From: Actinophytocola sp. | GTDB taxonomy: Bacteria > Actinomycetota > Actinomycetes > Mycobacteriales > Pseudonocardiaceae | Reading direction: 5' to 3' | Assembly (NCBI GenBank): GCA_009377475.1 | Contig: WHTY01000035.1 | Location: forward strand, 1-41,276 | Length of the DNA stretch: 41,276 nt | In this document: piece by piece, positions 8,402-18,200 of the stretch | Numbering within the stretch: the stretch's first letter is position 1 | Layout of the letters: each line of letters opens with the position of its first letter | Program-made: the position numbers and the translations under genes | Notes under the pieces: generated by a model | Seen by the model: only the letters and a program-made list of their open reading frames with translations | What the model was told of the DNA's origin: nothing | Database searches by the model: none

Positions 8402-8566
8402 ATGCGCGCCATCCTGAGGGCGATCATCGGCGCCGGACTTGTTCTGGCCGCGCTGGCGCTGGCCACTCCGTCCGCATCGGCCACACCACAACCGGATCCG
8501 ATCCGCGAGATCGTCGGTGACGACGGGCCGGAGCTTGACCCGCATTGGGGCCCGCCGACGCCGTAA
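8402..8566 (+). CDS. Exported 54-residue peptide upstream of the AfsR-type regulator
   Basis: ATG 8402 follows a strong AAGGAG at 8391-8396. Residues 1-27 form a Sec signal peptide (RAILRAIIGAGLVLAALALA, then SASA), leaving a mature acidic, Pro-rich peptide of about 26 residues beginning ATPQPDPIREIVG and ending HWGPPTP. Its stop codon (8564-8566) is 3 bases before the GTG of the large regulator, so the two are co-transcribed and probably translationally coupled. No family is recognised. A short exported peptide next to a TPR-containing receptor-like regulator resembles the gene order of peptide-pheromone systems; that role is inference. Confidence 0.7.
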   Translation: MRAILRAIIGAGLVLAALALATPSASATPQPDPIREIVGDDGPELDPHWGPPTP

Positions 8567-8569
8567 CCG

Positions 8570-11449
8570 GTGGAGCTACGGATCCTCGGGCCGGTCGAGC
8601 TCCACCATGACGGCCGCATGGTGGAGCTCGGCCCGGCACGGCACCAGCAGGTGCTCGCGATACTCGGCCTCGCGACAGGCGCACCCGTAGCCATCGACAC
8701 GCTGATCGCCCGAATCTGGGGCGAAGATCCCCCACCAAACGCACGAGGCTCGCTATACGCTTACATCTCTCGGCTCCGCAGCGCGCTGCGCACGGCCGGC
8801 ATCGCACTGACCCGTGCGGGCAACGGCTACGCGCTGCCGATCACCCGCGAGCAGGTCGACGTCCATCGGTTTCGTCACCTGATCGAACGCGTACGCGCCA
8901 CACCTGCGCAGGAACTCCGGCGCGCGCTGCTCGCGGAAGCCCTCGGCCTGTGGCGGGACACGCCGCTCACCGGGCTGACCGGTGACTGGGCAGACGCGAT
9001 CCGCACCGAACTCGAACGACTCCGGCTGTCGGCCCTCGCGGACCGGATCGACATCGATCTCACGCTCGCACCGGCCGACAGCACTGGCATCCTTGACGAG
9101 CTGGCCGAGCTAGTCCGCGAGCACACGCTCGACGAACGGTTCGCCGCACAACTGATCCGCGCGCTGCATGCCAACGGCATGCGTCGCGAAGCGCTGGCAT
9201 GCTTCGCACGGACCAGGGACCGGCTCGCCGACGAACTCGGCGTCCAGCCAGGTGCCGAGCTGACGACGCTGCATAGGCAGCTCGCGCGCGACGAACCCCT
9301 CGGCCACGCTTCCGCGTCGGCACAACCACCAGTGCCGAGGCAGCTACCCGCTGCCCCGACAACGTTCACTGGCAGGGACGTCGAGCTCGCACAGGCCACA
9401 GACGTCCTCATAGGACCGCACAACGGACCACGGGTCGTCGTGATCCATGGCCCGGCAGGCGTCGGGAAGTCCGCGCTCGCGCTGTGCGCCGCCCACGCGG
9501 CCGCCGAGCATTACCCGGCCGGGCAACTCTACGTCGACCTGCACGGGTTCAGCCCCGGCCAGCCGCCACTGTCCGTCATCGAGGTCCTCGGCAGAATCCT
9601 GCGCGCCCTCGGAGTGCCGCCAGCCTCGGTATCGCAGGACCCCGAAGAGGCCGCAACGCAGTACCGGTCCGTGCTTGCCGGACGCAAGGTCCTGCTCGTG
9701 CTGGACAATGCGACCAACGCGAGCCAGGTCGACCCGCTGCTGCCCAGCCACCCCGAAACCGCGATGATCATCACAAGCAGGCCCGCGATCGTCGGCATGG
9801 ACGACGCACTGCGGATCGGCCTGCGTTCCCTCACGCCGGAGCAGGCGGTCGACCTGCTGGCGCGACTCGACCCCCGCGCCCGGAGTGATCCGCGCGCCGC
9901 GAGGGAGCTTGCCGCGCTCGGCGAGCACCTGCCGCTCGCCCTGCGCATCATCGCCGCCCGGATGCTGGCGCGCCCTGCCTGGCCGGTCGCCGGGCTCATT
10001 GAACGGCTTGTCGACCATCGACGTCGCCTCGACGAACTCGGCCATGCCGGAGTCTCCGTGCGGGCGGCGTTCGATGCCGGACGCGAGGCGTTGCACCGTA
10101 GCGACGACGACGCCGACCACGCCGCGAGCGACGTCTTCCCGCTGCTGGCGTTGCCCGATGGCGCCGACATCAGCACGCCGATCATCGCTCGGCTGCTCGA
10201 CACAACACCGGCCGACGCGGAGCGGCGAGCGGACCGGCTGGCAGACGCCCAGCTCGTCGAGTCCCACGCGCCAGGCCGGTACCGCATGCACGACCTGGTT
10301 CGCCTCTACGCGCGGCAGGCCGCCGAGCACGAGGTCAGCCAGGAGAAGCGCTGGGCGTCCCTTGCCCGCACCTGGCGTTGCTACCTCGCGACCACCGTCG
10401 CGGCCAACCAGCTCGTGCGCCCCGGCTACCGCAAGGACCTGGTCAAAGCCACGCCCGATGAGGCGTTACCGCTGCACTCCCGCGAGCACGCCACCGCGTG
10501 GCTGGACGCCGAGCGGATGAACATCGTCAGCGCCGCCGAGCAAGCGGCCGAAGCACCAGACGAGTTCGCGCCGATCGCCGTCCAACTGGCGCACGCGATG
10601 TTCGACTCGCTGCACACCGGACGGCACTGGACACACCTGCGCGCGCTCAACGAACGCGCACTCGCCGTAGCGCGGCGGTACGGCGACCGGCACGGGGAAG
10701 GGCAGGTGCTGACCGACTTGGGCGTCACGGCGTGGCTGTCCGGCGAGGGCGAGCGCGCCGTCGAGCTGTTCAACGAGTCGCTCACCCTGCGCAGAATGAT
10801 CGGCGACCGGCCGGGCGAGGCGACGAGCCTGCACAACCTCGCCACCGCGTGCAGCGAACGCGGGCGGTATGACGACGCGATCGGGTATGCGGAGCAGGCG
10901 CTGCGGATCCGTCGCGATCTCGGCGACCCTTCCGGCCAGGGCCGCGCAATGGGCACGCTCGCGCAGATCCATCGCCACCGTGGCAGGCCAGCCGCCGCGA
11001 TCCCGCTGCTGCGCGAATCGCTCGACCTGTTCCGCGAGCTGGGTGACGAACGCAGCGTGGCCCACTCGCTCGATGACCTCGGCAGCGCCCTGACCGACAC
11101 CGGGCGGCTGGACGAAGCCGTCGACTGCCACCGGGACGCGCTGGCCATCAACCGCGAGCTTGGCGCGCAGCTCGGCATGTCGTGGAACCTGGTCGGGCTC
11201 GGCGAGGCGTACCGGCGACGCGGGCAACCGGCGGACGCGGTGCGGGCCTGCTCCGATGCGCTGACCATTGCCAGGGATATCAACGCGCAGCACGAGGAGG
11301 GTCGTGCCCTGTGGCGGCTCGGCTGCGCGCTCGACGACCTCGGCGACGCGGACGGCGCCCGCGCCCGCTGGCGCGAGGCCCTGCCAATCCTGGAACGCCT
11401 TGGCGCGGGCGAGGCCAGCGACGTCCGGTACCTGCTCTTCCCGCCCTGA
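8570..11449 (+). CDS. AfsR/SARP-type regulator with NB-ARC ATPase and TPR repeats
   Basis: A 959-residue transcription activator. Residues 1-95 are an OmpR-like winged helix (MELRILGPVELHHDGRMVEL, then SLYAYISRLRSALR), residues 97-245 a bacterial transcriptional activation domain (RFRHLIERVRA...QPGAELTTLH), residues about 265-560 an NB-ARC STAND ATPase with Walker A GPAGVGKSALAL near 293-304 and Walker B LLVLDNA near 375, and residues about 690-950 tandem TPRs with regular ERGRYDDAIGYAEQALRI-like units. In the family, ATP binding and TPR-mediated sensing release the activator to bind direct repeats near secondary-metabolite promoters. GTG 8570 begins the conserved SARP N-terminus exactly. Codon 633 is TTA. 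It is coupled to the small exported peptide gene and followed by a second SARP. Confidence 0.93.
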   Translation: MELRILGPVELHHDGRMVELGPARHQQVLAILGLATGAPVAIDTLIARIWGEDPPPNARGSLYAYISRLRSALRTAGIALTRAGNGYALPITREQVDVHRFRHLIERVRATPAQELRRALLAEALGLWRDTPLTGLTGDWADAIRTELERLRLSALADRIDIDLTLAPADSTGILDELAELVREHTLDERFAAQLIRALHANGMRREALACFARTRDRLADELGVQPGAELTTLHRQLARDEPLGHASASAQPPVPRQLPAAPTTFTGRDVELAQATDVLIGPHNGPRVVVIHGPAGVGKSALALCAAHAAAEHYPAGQLYVDLHGFSPGQPPLSVIEVLGRILRALGVPPASVSQDPEEAATQYRSVLAGRKVLLVLDNATNASQVDPLLPSHPETAMIITSRPAIVGMDDALRIGLRSLTPEQAVDLLARLDPRARSDPRAARELAALGEHLPLALRIIAARMLARPAWPVAGLIERLVDHRRRLDELGHAGVSVRAAFDAGREALHRSDDDADHAASDVFPLLALPDGADISTPIIARLLDTTPADAERRADRLADAQLVESHAPGRYRMHDLVRLYARQAAEHEVSQEKRWASLARTWRCYLATTVAANQLVRPGYRKDLVKATPDEALPLHSREHATAWLDAERMNIVSAAEQAAEAPDEFAPIAVQLAHAMFDSLHTGRHWTHLRALNERALAVARRYGDRHGEGQVLTDLGVTAWLSGEGERAVELFNESLTLRRMIGDRPGEATSLHNLATACSERGRYDDAIGYAEQALRIRRDLGDPSGQGRAMGTLAQIHRHRGRPAAAIPLLRESLDLFRELGDERSVAHSLDDLGSALTDTGRLDEAVDCHRDALAINRELGAQLGMSWNLVGLGEAYRRRGQPADAVRACSDALTIARDINAQHEEGRALWRLGCALDDLGDADGARARWREALPILERLGAGEASDVRYLLFPP

Positions 11450-11466
11450 CCGATGAGCACGATGCG

Positions 11467-11486
11467 GATACAAGACCGATACAAGA
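11467..11486 (+). promoter_or_regulatory. SARP-type direct repeats, 11-bp phased, with leaderless promoter
   Basis: GATACAAGA occurs at 11467-11475 and again at 11478-11486, start to start exactly 11 bp, one helical turn. SARP family activators bind such repeats over the -35 region. Nine bases further on, CATCGT (11496-11501) is a plausible -10, and ATG 11509 lies seven bases later with no Shine-Dalgarno, as in a leaderless message. The regulator that binds could be the upstream AfsR-type protein, the SARP itself, or both. Confidence 0.65.
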
Positions 11487-11508
11487 TCGGGGTGCCATCG
11501 TCCTCATC

Positions 11509-12288
11509 ATGACGAAATTCCGGTTTGCCCTGCTCGGTCCGCTCACCATCGACCACGGCGACGTGCCCGTGCGCCTTGCCGGCCGGAGGCAGCAGATCGT
11601 GCTCGCGGTCCTGCTGCTCGACGCGGGCCGCGTCGTCCCGCCCGAGCGGCTGGTCGACGCCGTGTGGCCGGACGACCCGCCACGCACCGCCCGCGAACAG
11701 GTGCAGACGGCGGTATGGCGGATCCGGCAGGCGCTTGGGGCGCCCGGCAGCCCGGACGTCCTGGTCACGACGCCTGCCGGGTACCAGGTGGACGTCGACC
11801 GCACGTCGGTGGACGTGTTCCGGCTCGACGAGCTGCGTAAGCACGCCGCCACCCTTGCGGACTGCGGGCGGCCAGAACCCGCCGCCCAGCTGTTAGAGGA
11901 GGCGATGCGGCTGTACCGGGGCAGGCCGCTGACCGGGCTCAACAGCGCGCCCGCCCTCCGTGCGACGGCGGATCTGCTTGACGAGCAACGGCTCTGCGTC
12001 CTTGAGAAGTGGACCACACTGCTCCTCGCGGCGGACCGGCCCTCGGAAGCCGCCGTCGCGCTAGCGGCCGCCGCCGTCGAGCAGCCGCTACGCGAGTCGC
12101 TGATCGCGCTGTTGATGCTCGCCGAGTACCGCTGCGGCAGGCAGGCGGCCGCGCTGCTGGCGTACGAGCGGCTGCGGCGCGCGCTGCGGGACCAGTTCGG
12201 CGTCGAGCCGGGCCCGGCGGTGCGGGAGGCGCACCGCCGGATCCTGGCCCACGACCCGGCGCTCACACCTGCCCGGCCGGTGGCCTGA
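11509..12288 (+). CDS. Stand-alone SARP transcriptional activator
   Basis: A 259-residue activator with only the two DNA-binding modules: an OmpR-like winged helix (FALLGPLTIDHGDVPVRLAG, then REQVQTAVWRIRQALG, residues 1-95) and the activation domain (VDVFRLDELRKHA...FGVEPGPAVREAHRRILAHDP, residues 100-250). This is the size of pathway-specific SARPs such as ActII-ORF4. The start ATG 11509 gives the conserved N-terminus; the frame extends upstream into the end of the preceding gene with no family similarity. Codon 129 is TTA (11893-11895), a feature often seen in pathway-specific SARPs and linked to bldA control. It lies 59 bases after the AfsR-type gene but has its own repeat-bearing promoter. 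No biosynthetic cluster is visible in the window, so its targets may be the neighbouring secretion genes or lie elsewhere. Confidence 0.92.
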   Translation: MTKFRFALLGPLTIDHGDVPVRLAGRRQQIVLAVLLLDAGRVVPPERLVDAVWPDDPPRTAREQVQTAVWRIRQALGAPGSPDVLVTTPAGYQVDVDRTSVDVFRLDELRKHAATLADCGRPEPAAQLLEEAMRLYRGRPLTGLNSAPALRATADLLDEQRLCVLEKWTTLLLAADRPSEAAVALAAAAVEQPLRESLIALLMLAEYRCGRQAAALLAYERLRRALRDQFGVEPGPAVREAHRRILAHDPALTPARPVA

Positions 12289-12298
12289 CGCACCGGGC

Positions 12299-15200
12299 TC
12301 ACCACTCCCAGACCTGCCATACGTTGTGCATGTGGCCAGCGAACACACCGGCTCCCAGGTTGACCTCACCGCCATGCCATCGCGTGCCGTCCTTCCTTGT
12401 GCCTGTTGAATAGCAGGCGCCCACCCCGTACGCAAGGCAGAACAACCCGGTGTCTCCACTCATCTCATCCGGATTGGCGCTGGTCCAACCCACGCCGCCG
12501 CTAGCACGGCAACATCCGGCCGTACCGAAGTCGACCTCCCCGCCGTTCGAGTTGACCGACCCGCCTAAACAAGCCAGACCGCAGTAGGCCCCTGCCGCGT
12601 AGAAACCGCCGTAGAAGTGCTCCCGTTCCTGGTTGCTGCGCCTAGCCGCATCGACGGTGTCGCGGTGCCACCCGCAAATCTGCGCTCGCGGTTGGCTGTT
12701 GCAAAAGTCCTCCAGCATCTGCTCGCGCTTGAACGCGTCCTGCTCGCGGTGATAACGCTTCATGAACTCGTCCTGCGTCCGTTCGACGTCATCCGTCATG
12801 GGGTCGGTCAGAGCGGCGAACAACGGGTCGGGTTTGACTTCGGGTTCCTTCTTCTTCGGCTTCTCCGCTCCGCTCTTCAGGTCATCGGCCCACGTCGTCG
12901 TCGAGGTCTTCCTCGGCGGCCGGGTGCGCAACGTGAACCGCCCGCTGCGGGACTTCGTCCAACGCTTGTTTTTCTTCTTCAGATACTTCTCGTCACCGCG
13001 CTGGCTGTTGGTGATCAGCGGCCGCAGGCCGTCCGGGTCGGACATCGTGATCGGTGAGCTGTTCGCGTAGCCGTAGCCCTGCATCTGCTGGGCGTCGCCG
13101 TGGTCGATCAGCGGATCGACCGACGTGAACCGGCCCGTATCCGTGTCGTATTCCCGCGCGCCCAGGTGCACCGTGCCCGCCGCGTCAACAGCACCGTTCT
13201 GGAACCCGCGCTCGTTCGGCCAGTCCACCGCGTCCCCGCGCGGCTCGCCGAACGGCGTTTGCCGCCGCTGCACGACCTGCTGCTCCTGGTTGGCACGCAC
13301 CGCCATGAGCGGGGTGCCCTGGTGGTCGGCCAGCAGCCAGGTGACGCCGCCCGCGTCGCGCTGCGCGACGGTACTGCCGTTGTGGGTGTAGAACCGGGTG
13401 CCGGACACCGTTCCGCTGTCGGAGTCCAGCCGCAGCTCCATGTCCGGCAGGAACAACGTCGCCCCGTCGGCGTCGCGGCCGATCAGCCGGGCACCATCGG
13501 CATCGTACACATAGGACGATGTGCCGCCCGGCTCTTCGACCGACGCCAGGTTGCCCTCGGCGTCCCAGGTCAGCGTCTGGCCGCCAGGCCGGGACGTCGT
13601 GTTGCCCGCCTTGTCGTAGCCGTAGGAGCGCACCTCGGGCAGGCCGCTGCCCTTCGTGGTCGCCGTGGACAGCAGCGTATGCGGCTGCGCGGTCGTGGCT
13701 GGCGGATAGTTGTACGTCGTAGTCTCGTCCTCGGCTGGCGAGGCGCCATAGTTGACCATGCGGGTGCGGTTGCCCGTCGCGTCGTAGGAGAACTCGTGCC
13801 AATACGGCGCAGGCCCGTCGACCGCGTCACGCGCCGGCGCGACCGTGCAGTCGCCGGACGCCGGAGTCCACGCCTCGGCGAGCCGTCGGAAGGCGTCGTA
13901 GTCGAAGCACTGCGTGTCGCCTGACGCGGTGTCGTCGATAGCCACGATGTTGCCAGCCGGGTCCGAGTCGTACGTGGCGTCGGTCAGCCGCGTGACCGAG
14001 GTCTCCTTCGCGTTGATCAGCCGGATCAGCCGCCGGGTGGTCTCGTCGTAGGTGAAGCCCTGCTGCACCAACAGATCGGACTGCGACCGCGCGAACGTGT
14101 ACACGCCAGGCTCGCCGAGCTTTGTGTACTGGGTGTTCTCGACGTAGGCGCTTTCCTGGAAGTTGATCGAGGTGGTGAGTTCGACCGGCTTGCCATGGTC
14201 GTCGTACGAGTACTCCAGCACCTCGCGGGGCAGCCCACCCGCGGCCGGCAGCGATGTGGCCTTCACGCTGCCGTCGTCGTTGTAGCTCATCCGGTACGAG
14301 TACGCACCAGCGAGCTTGCCCTCGGCGGCGGGAACGGTCACCCGCGTCGACGTCGGCTCGCCGAGCGCGTGGTAGCCGAGGACCTCGAACCGGTAGGCCT
14401 CGTCGCCCACGAACCGGGTCGCCGAGGCGAGCAGGCCCGTGCCGTTCGTGACGGTGTCATAGCTCCACTCGGCCAGCTTCGTTCCGGTGAGCGAGCCTTG
14501 GAACATCGCGGTCTTGCGCCCGAGCGCGTCGTAGCGGTAGGCGATGCGGCGGCCCCGCGAGTCGGTTGTCCGCTCGATCTCGCCGTCGCCGGTGTAGTCG
14601 AGCCAGGTCGTGCCCTTGTCCGGGTCCGTTGTGGACTCGACACGGCCGCGCGGGTCGTAGTCGTACGTCCATGCGTTCTTCGCGTGGTCGGTGACCTTGG
14701 TCAGCTGGCCCTTGCGGTCGTAGCTGTAACTGGTGGCCTCGAACTCCCCGGCCGGTGTGTCCCCTGTGTACCGGCGCACCTCGGTGGTCTGTCCCCGTGC
14801 GTCGGTTAAGGTACTGGTCGGCGGGGCGCCGTCCGGCGGGGTGACGTCGGTGCGATCGCCGCCGTAGCCGTAGACCGTGCGCCACTTCTCCACCCCGAAC
14901 CGGCGGAGGATCTCGGCCGTCGTACGGCCCGCACCGTCGAACGTCGTCAGCGTCTGCGCCGCGATCTGCAGGTCACCGCCGGACGGGGCGAACAGCGTTG
15001 TCGACGGCGCACCGTTGGCGTAGTAGCCCCCGTTGGCCTTGTACGCCCGCCCCGCGGTGTCGTAGAAGGTGTCGGTGATGACGCGGCCGCCGCTGCCGTC
15101 CCCTGCTGGCGCCTGGGTCTGCCGCTGCCGCAGCAGCCCGTCGTACAGTTCCCGCGATGTGGTGTAGGCGCCATTGGGCCCGAGCACCTGGGTGGTGATC

Positions 15201-18200
15201 GCGGAGACACCGTCCGCCTGACCGTCGGCGTCCCGCGATGGCAGCCGGTAGGCGAACGTCATGCTCGGCGACTGCCCGTTCGCCCGCGACCTGGTCGGCA
15301 GCCACACGCCGGTGAGCTGTCCCAGGCTGTCATAGCTCAGCTCGGTGATCCGCCCGTTCGGATCCGTAATCTTCGTCGGCTCGCCCCACGCCGGGTCGAA
15401 CTCCGTCGTGGTGGCGTGCAGCTTCGGGTTCTTCTCGACGACGCGGGTCACCGGTCCATCGGTCGCGGGGGTGTACTCGGTGGTGCTCTTGCGGTCCAGC
15501 TCGTCGTACGACTCGACGACGCGGCCGTGCACGTCGTACACCGCGCGCTCCTTCTGGTAGTACGACGTGACGCCGTTGGCCCAGTCGTCCATCGCATCCA
15601 CCGTGGTCACGTCACCTTTGGTGGGCGCGACGCCGTAGGACTGGCCGTCGAATGAGCTGCGCTCGTCCGAGATCACGTCGCCGACCGACGACGGCTCCGT
15701 GCCGCAGGACAGCGCGTACACCCGGCTGCGGGAGATCGTCGTCATCAGCCACTTCGAGCTGTTACGCAGGTAGGTGTTGCGGGTGCACCGATCGTCGTCC
15801 GGTGTGGACACATCGCCGAGGTCGTTGATGGTGGTCGGCATGCCGTAGCCATCGAACGTCCGCTCGACCGTGGTGCGCAGCCAGCCTCTGCCGCCGTCGA
15901 GCGCGATGCGGCCATGCTCGGCCTTGGTGTCGACGTAGCGGGCGTGCACGGTGGTGCTGTCGATGGTGCGTGACGCGGTCGGCGCTGACCGCCAGGGGTC
16001 GTAGATCGTCGCTTCGACGACCGGGCCATCGGGTCCATTGTGAACGATCTCCTCACGCAGCATCCCGTTGTAGGCGTCGTGGTCGGTGACGCTGGTGTCC
16101 TCGGAGTCGGTGACCGACACCGTGCGGGTGCCGCTGGGCAGCTTGTCACCGTGCATACCGCGGAAGTACCGCTCCTCGGTGAAGGTGCGATCGTCGCCGT
16201 CCCCTTCGTACGTCTTGACCAGCTCGTAGCCACGCCACTGTGACCAGGTGCGGTACTTCTTCGAGGTCAGGCCGTCAACGTCGGTGTAGTGCCACGCCGG
16301 GGCGCCGTCGTAGTCGTAGTCGGTGCTGACCTTGACGCCCCCGCCGGAGAGGTCGGTCTGGTCGACGCGCTCGACGACGTACTTGTGGAAGTAGTCCTCC
16401 TCCGGGTCGGTATAGCCCTGCGGGGTCCACATCGACGGATAGCAGCGCAGCGTGTTGGACTCCGGCTTGCTCGGCATGCGGCTGCCCGCGACGCAGTCCT
16501 GCTGGGAATAGGTGACGCCGATGTCACCGCCGAACTCAGTGCGGATTGCCGCGATGCGCCACCACTTCATCGGCGGCGAGTGGTCGTTGCTGTCCACGCG
16601 GTTGTCCAGTTGGACGCCGACGAACTTCACGTCGGAGGGCACCCCGGCGCGGCTGATCGCGTCCAGCCACAGCCCGGCGCGGGTGGAGTCACCGGGGTCG
16701 GGGAAAGTGTGCGTCAGCGTCCAGGTGTCTACCGTGGCCAGCGAACCGTCCTTGCGCACCTGCGTGGTGATCGTGGCGAGCCGCTTGGTCGTCCAGAAGG
16801 TCGGTGAGTAGTCGTCACATGACGTGGAGCTGGTGCACTCCTGGTCCCACGGCGTGTCTGGCCAGTTGGCGCCGTGGTTGCCGCAGTTGGACAGGCACCG
16901 GTCGGCGGTAGTGAAGTTGACCCGCATCGGCGGCGTGCCGTACGCGGTGCCGCTGCGGGTGCCGTAGTCGATGTGATCCAGCGTGCCGCCCCGGGTGTAG
17001 CTGGACACCTTCGACCCGGTGAGGTTGCGGGCGTATTTGTTGCTCTCCTTGTCGTACCAGAAGGACATGGTGTTGCCGTGCGGGTCGATGACGTAGTCGA
17101 GGTTCCACCGCCACGCCTGCTGGCAGTGCGAGCCGTCGAACGTCGAGGAATGGCACGGTTCGCTTGAGTTGTTGCCGTACACCGGCACGGTCCAGGCCGA
17201 CTGGGTGGTCGCCTTGCCGGAGCTCCAGCCGGGCAGCCGGTTGCGGCCGAAGAAGTACTGGGTTCCGTCGGTAGTGGTGACTTTCCAGTACTCGCCGTTG
17301 TTGTCGCCGTTGCTGGCGCCGGTGAGCAGCTCGATCTTGGAGCCGTCCTCCTTGCGCGGGCGATACTCGCTGCCGTCCCAGATCAGCTCGGTGGCGGTGC
17401 TGCCGAGGTTGAGGATGGCGTTGGTGGTGGCCCAGCACAGGTCGCCAGTCTTGCGCTGGTCGTTGTTGCCGCCGAGGTCGTCGGCGCACGACTTGTAGCG
17501 GCGCTCGATCGACCCGGGCCACAGCTCGAAGCCCTCACCGATCCAGGACGGCTGGTTGTTGGTCGCGGCATGCCTGCCGTCAACGCTCTGCGCGGAGTAC
17601 TGCAACGCCAGGTCCGGGCTGGGGCCGCCAAGCGACGGCGGCACGCGGAACGGGTAGTTCCAGCTGAAGTCACCGGAGTTGCCGCCAGCGCTCCAGGTTG
17701 CGGACGGCTGCAGGCTCGTCGCGGCGAAGTCACCGGTCGGCCCTGACGCGCCAGCCGAAAGAGCAAGCAGGGAGCCGGTGGTCACCGTGCCGGTGACCCA
17801 GCCGGACGTCAGCGAGGTCGACGGGATCGGCGTACCAGCGCAACCCTGCTTGTTCGGTGTGGTCAGCGCGCAATCGGGCAGTTCGACCAGCCGGAGCCGG
17901 TGCGCCCAGCCCGCGCCGTACGCGGTCACGAAGTCCCGAGTGTCCACCGCGAGGTCGACGTCGCCCGCGTGGTCGTCGCCGTCGGCGCGGATCACTCGCA
18001 GCAGCACCTCGTCCCGCGCGCTCCGCTTGGTCGTCGCGGCGTCGATGACGTCAACGCGCACCCGCTCCGGTCGGTGCTTCGTCCGGTGCGGCGCGCTGAC
18101 CTGCACCGGAAGCGTGCCGGCACGCTGAGCCCGCGCCGTCGCGGCGAACGACGCCGCAGTGGGTAGCTCGACGCTGCCAGCCTCCGGCCACACCGGCGCC

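Noticed and set aside
12289..12298. Immunity gene for the RHS protein
   Set aside because: Only ten bases separate the RHS stop from the convergent SARP stop; no gene fits.
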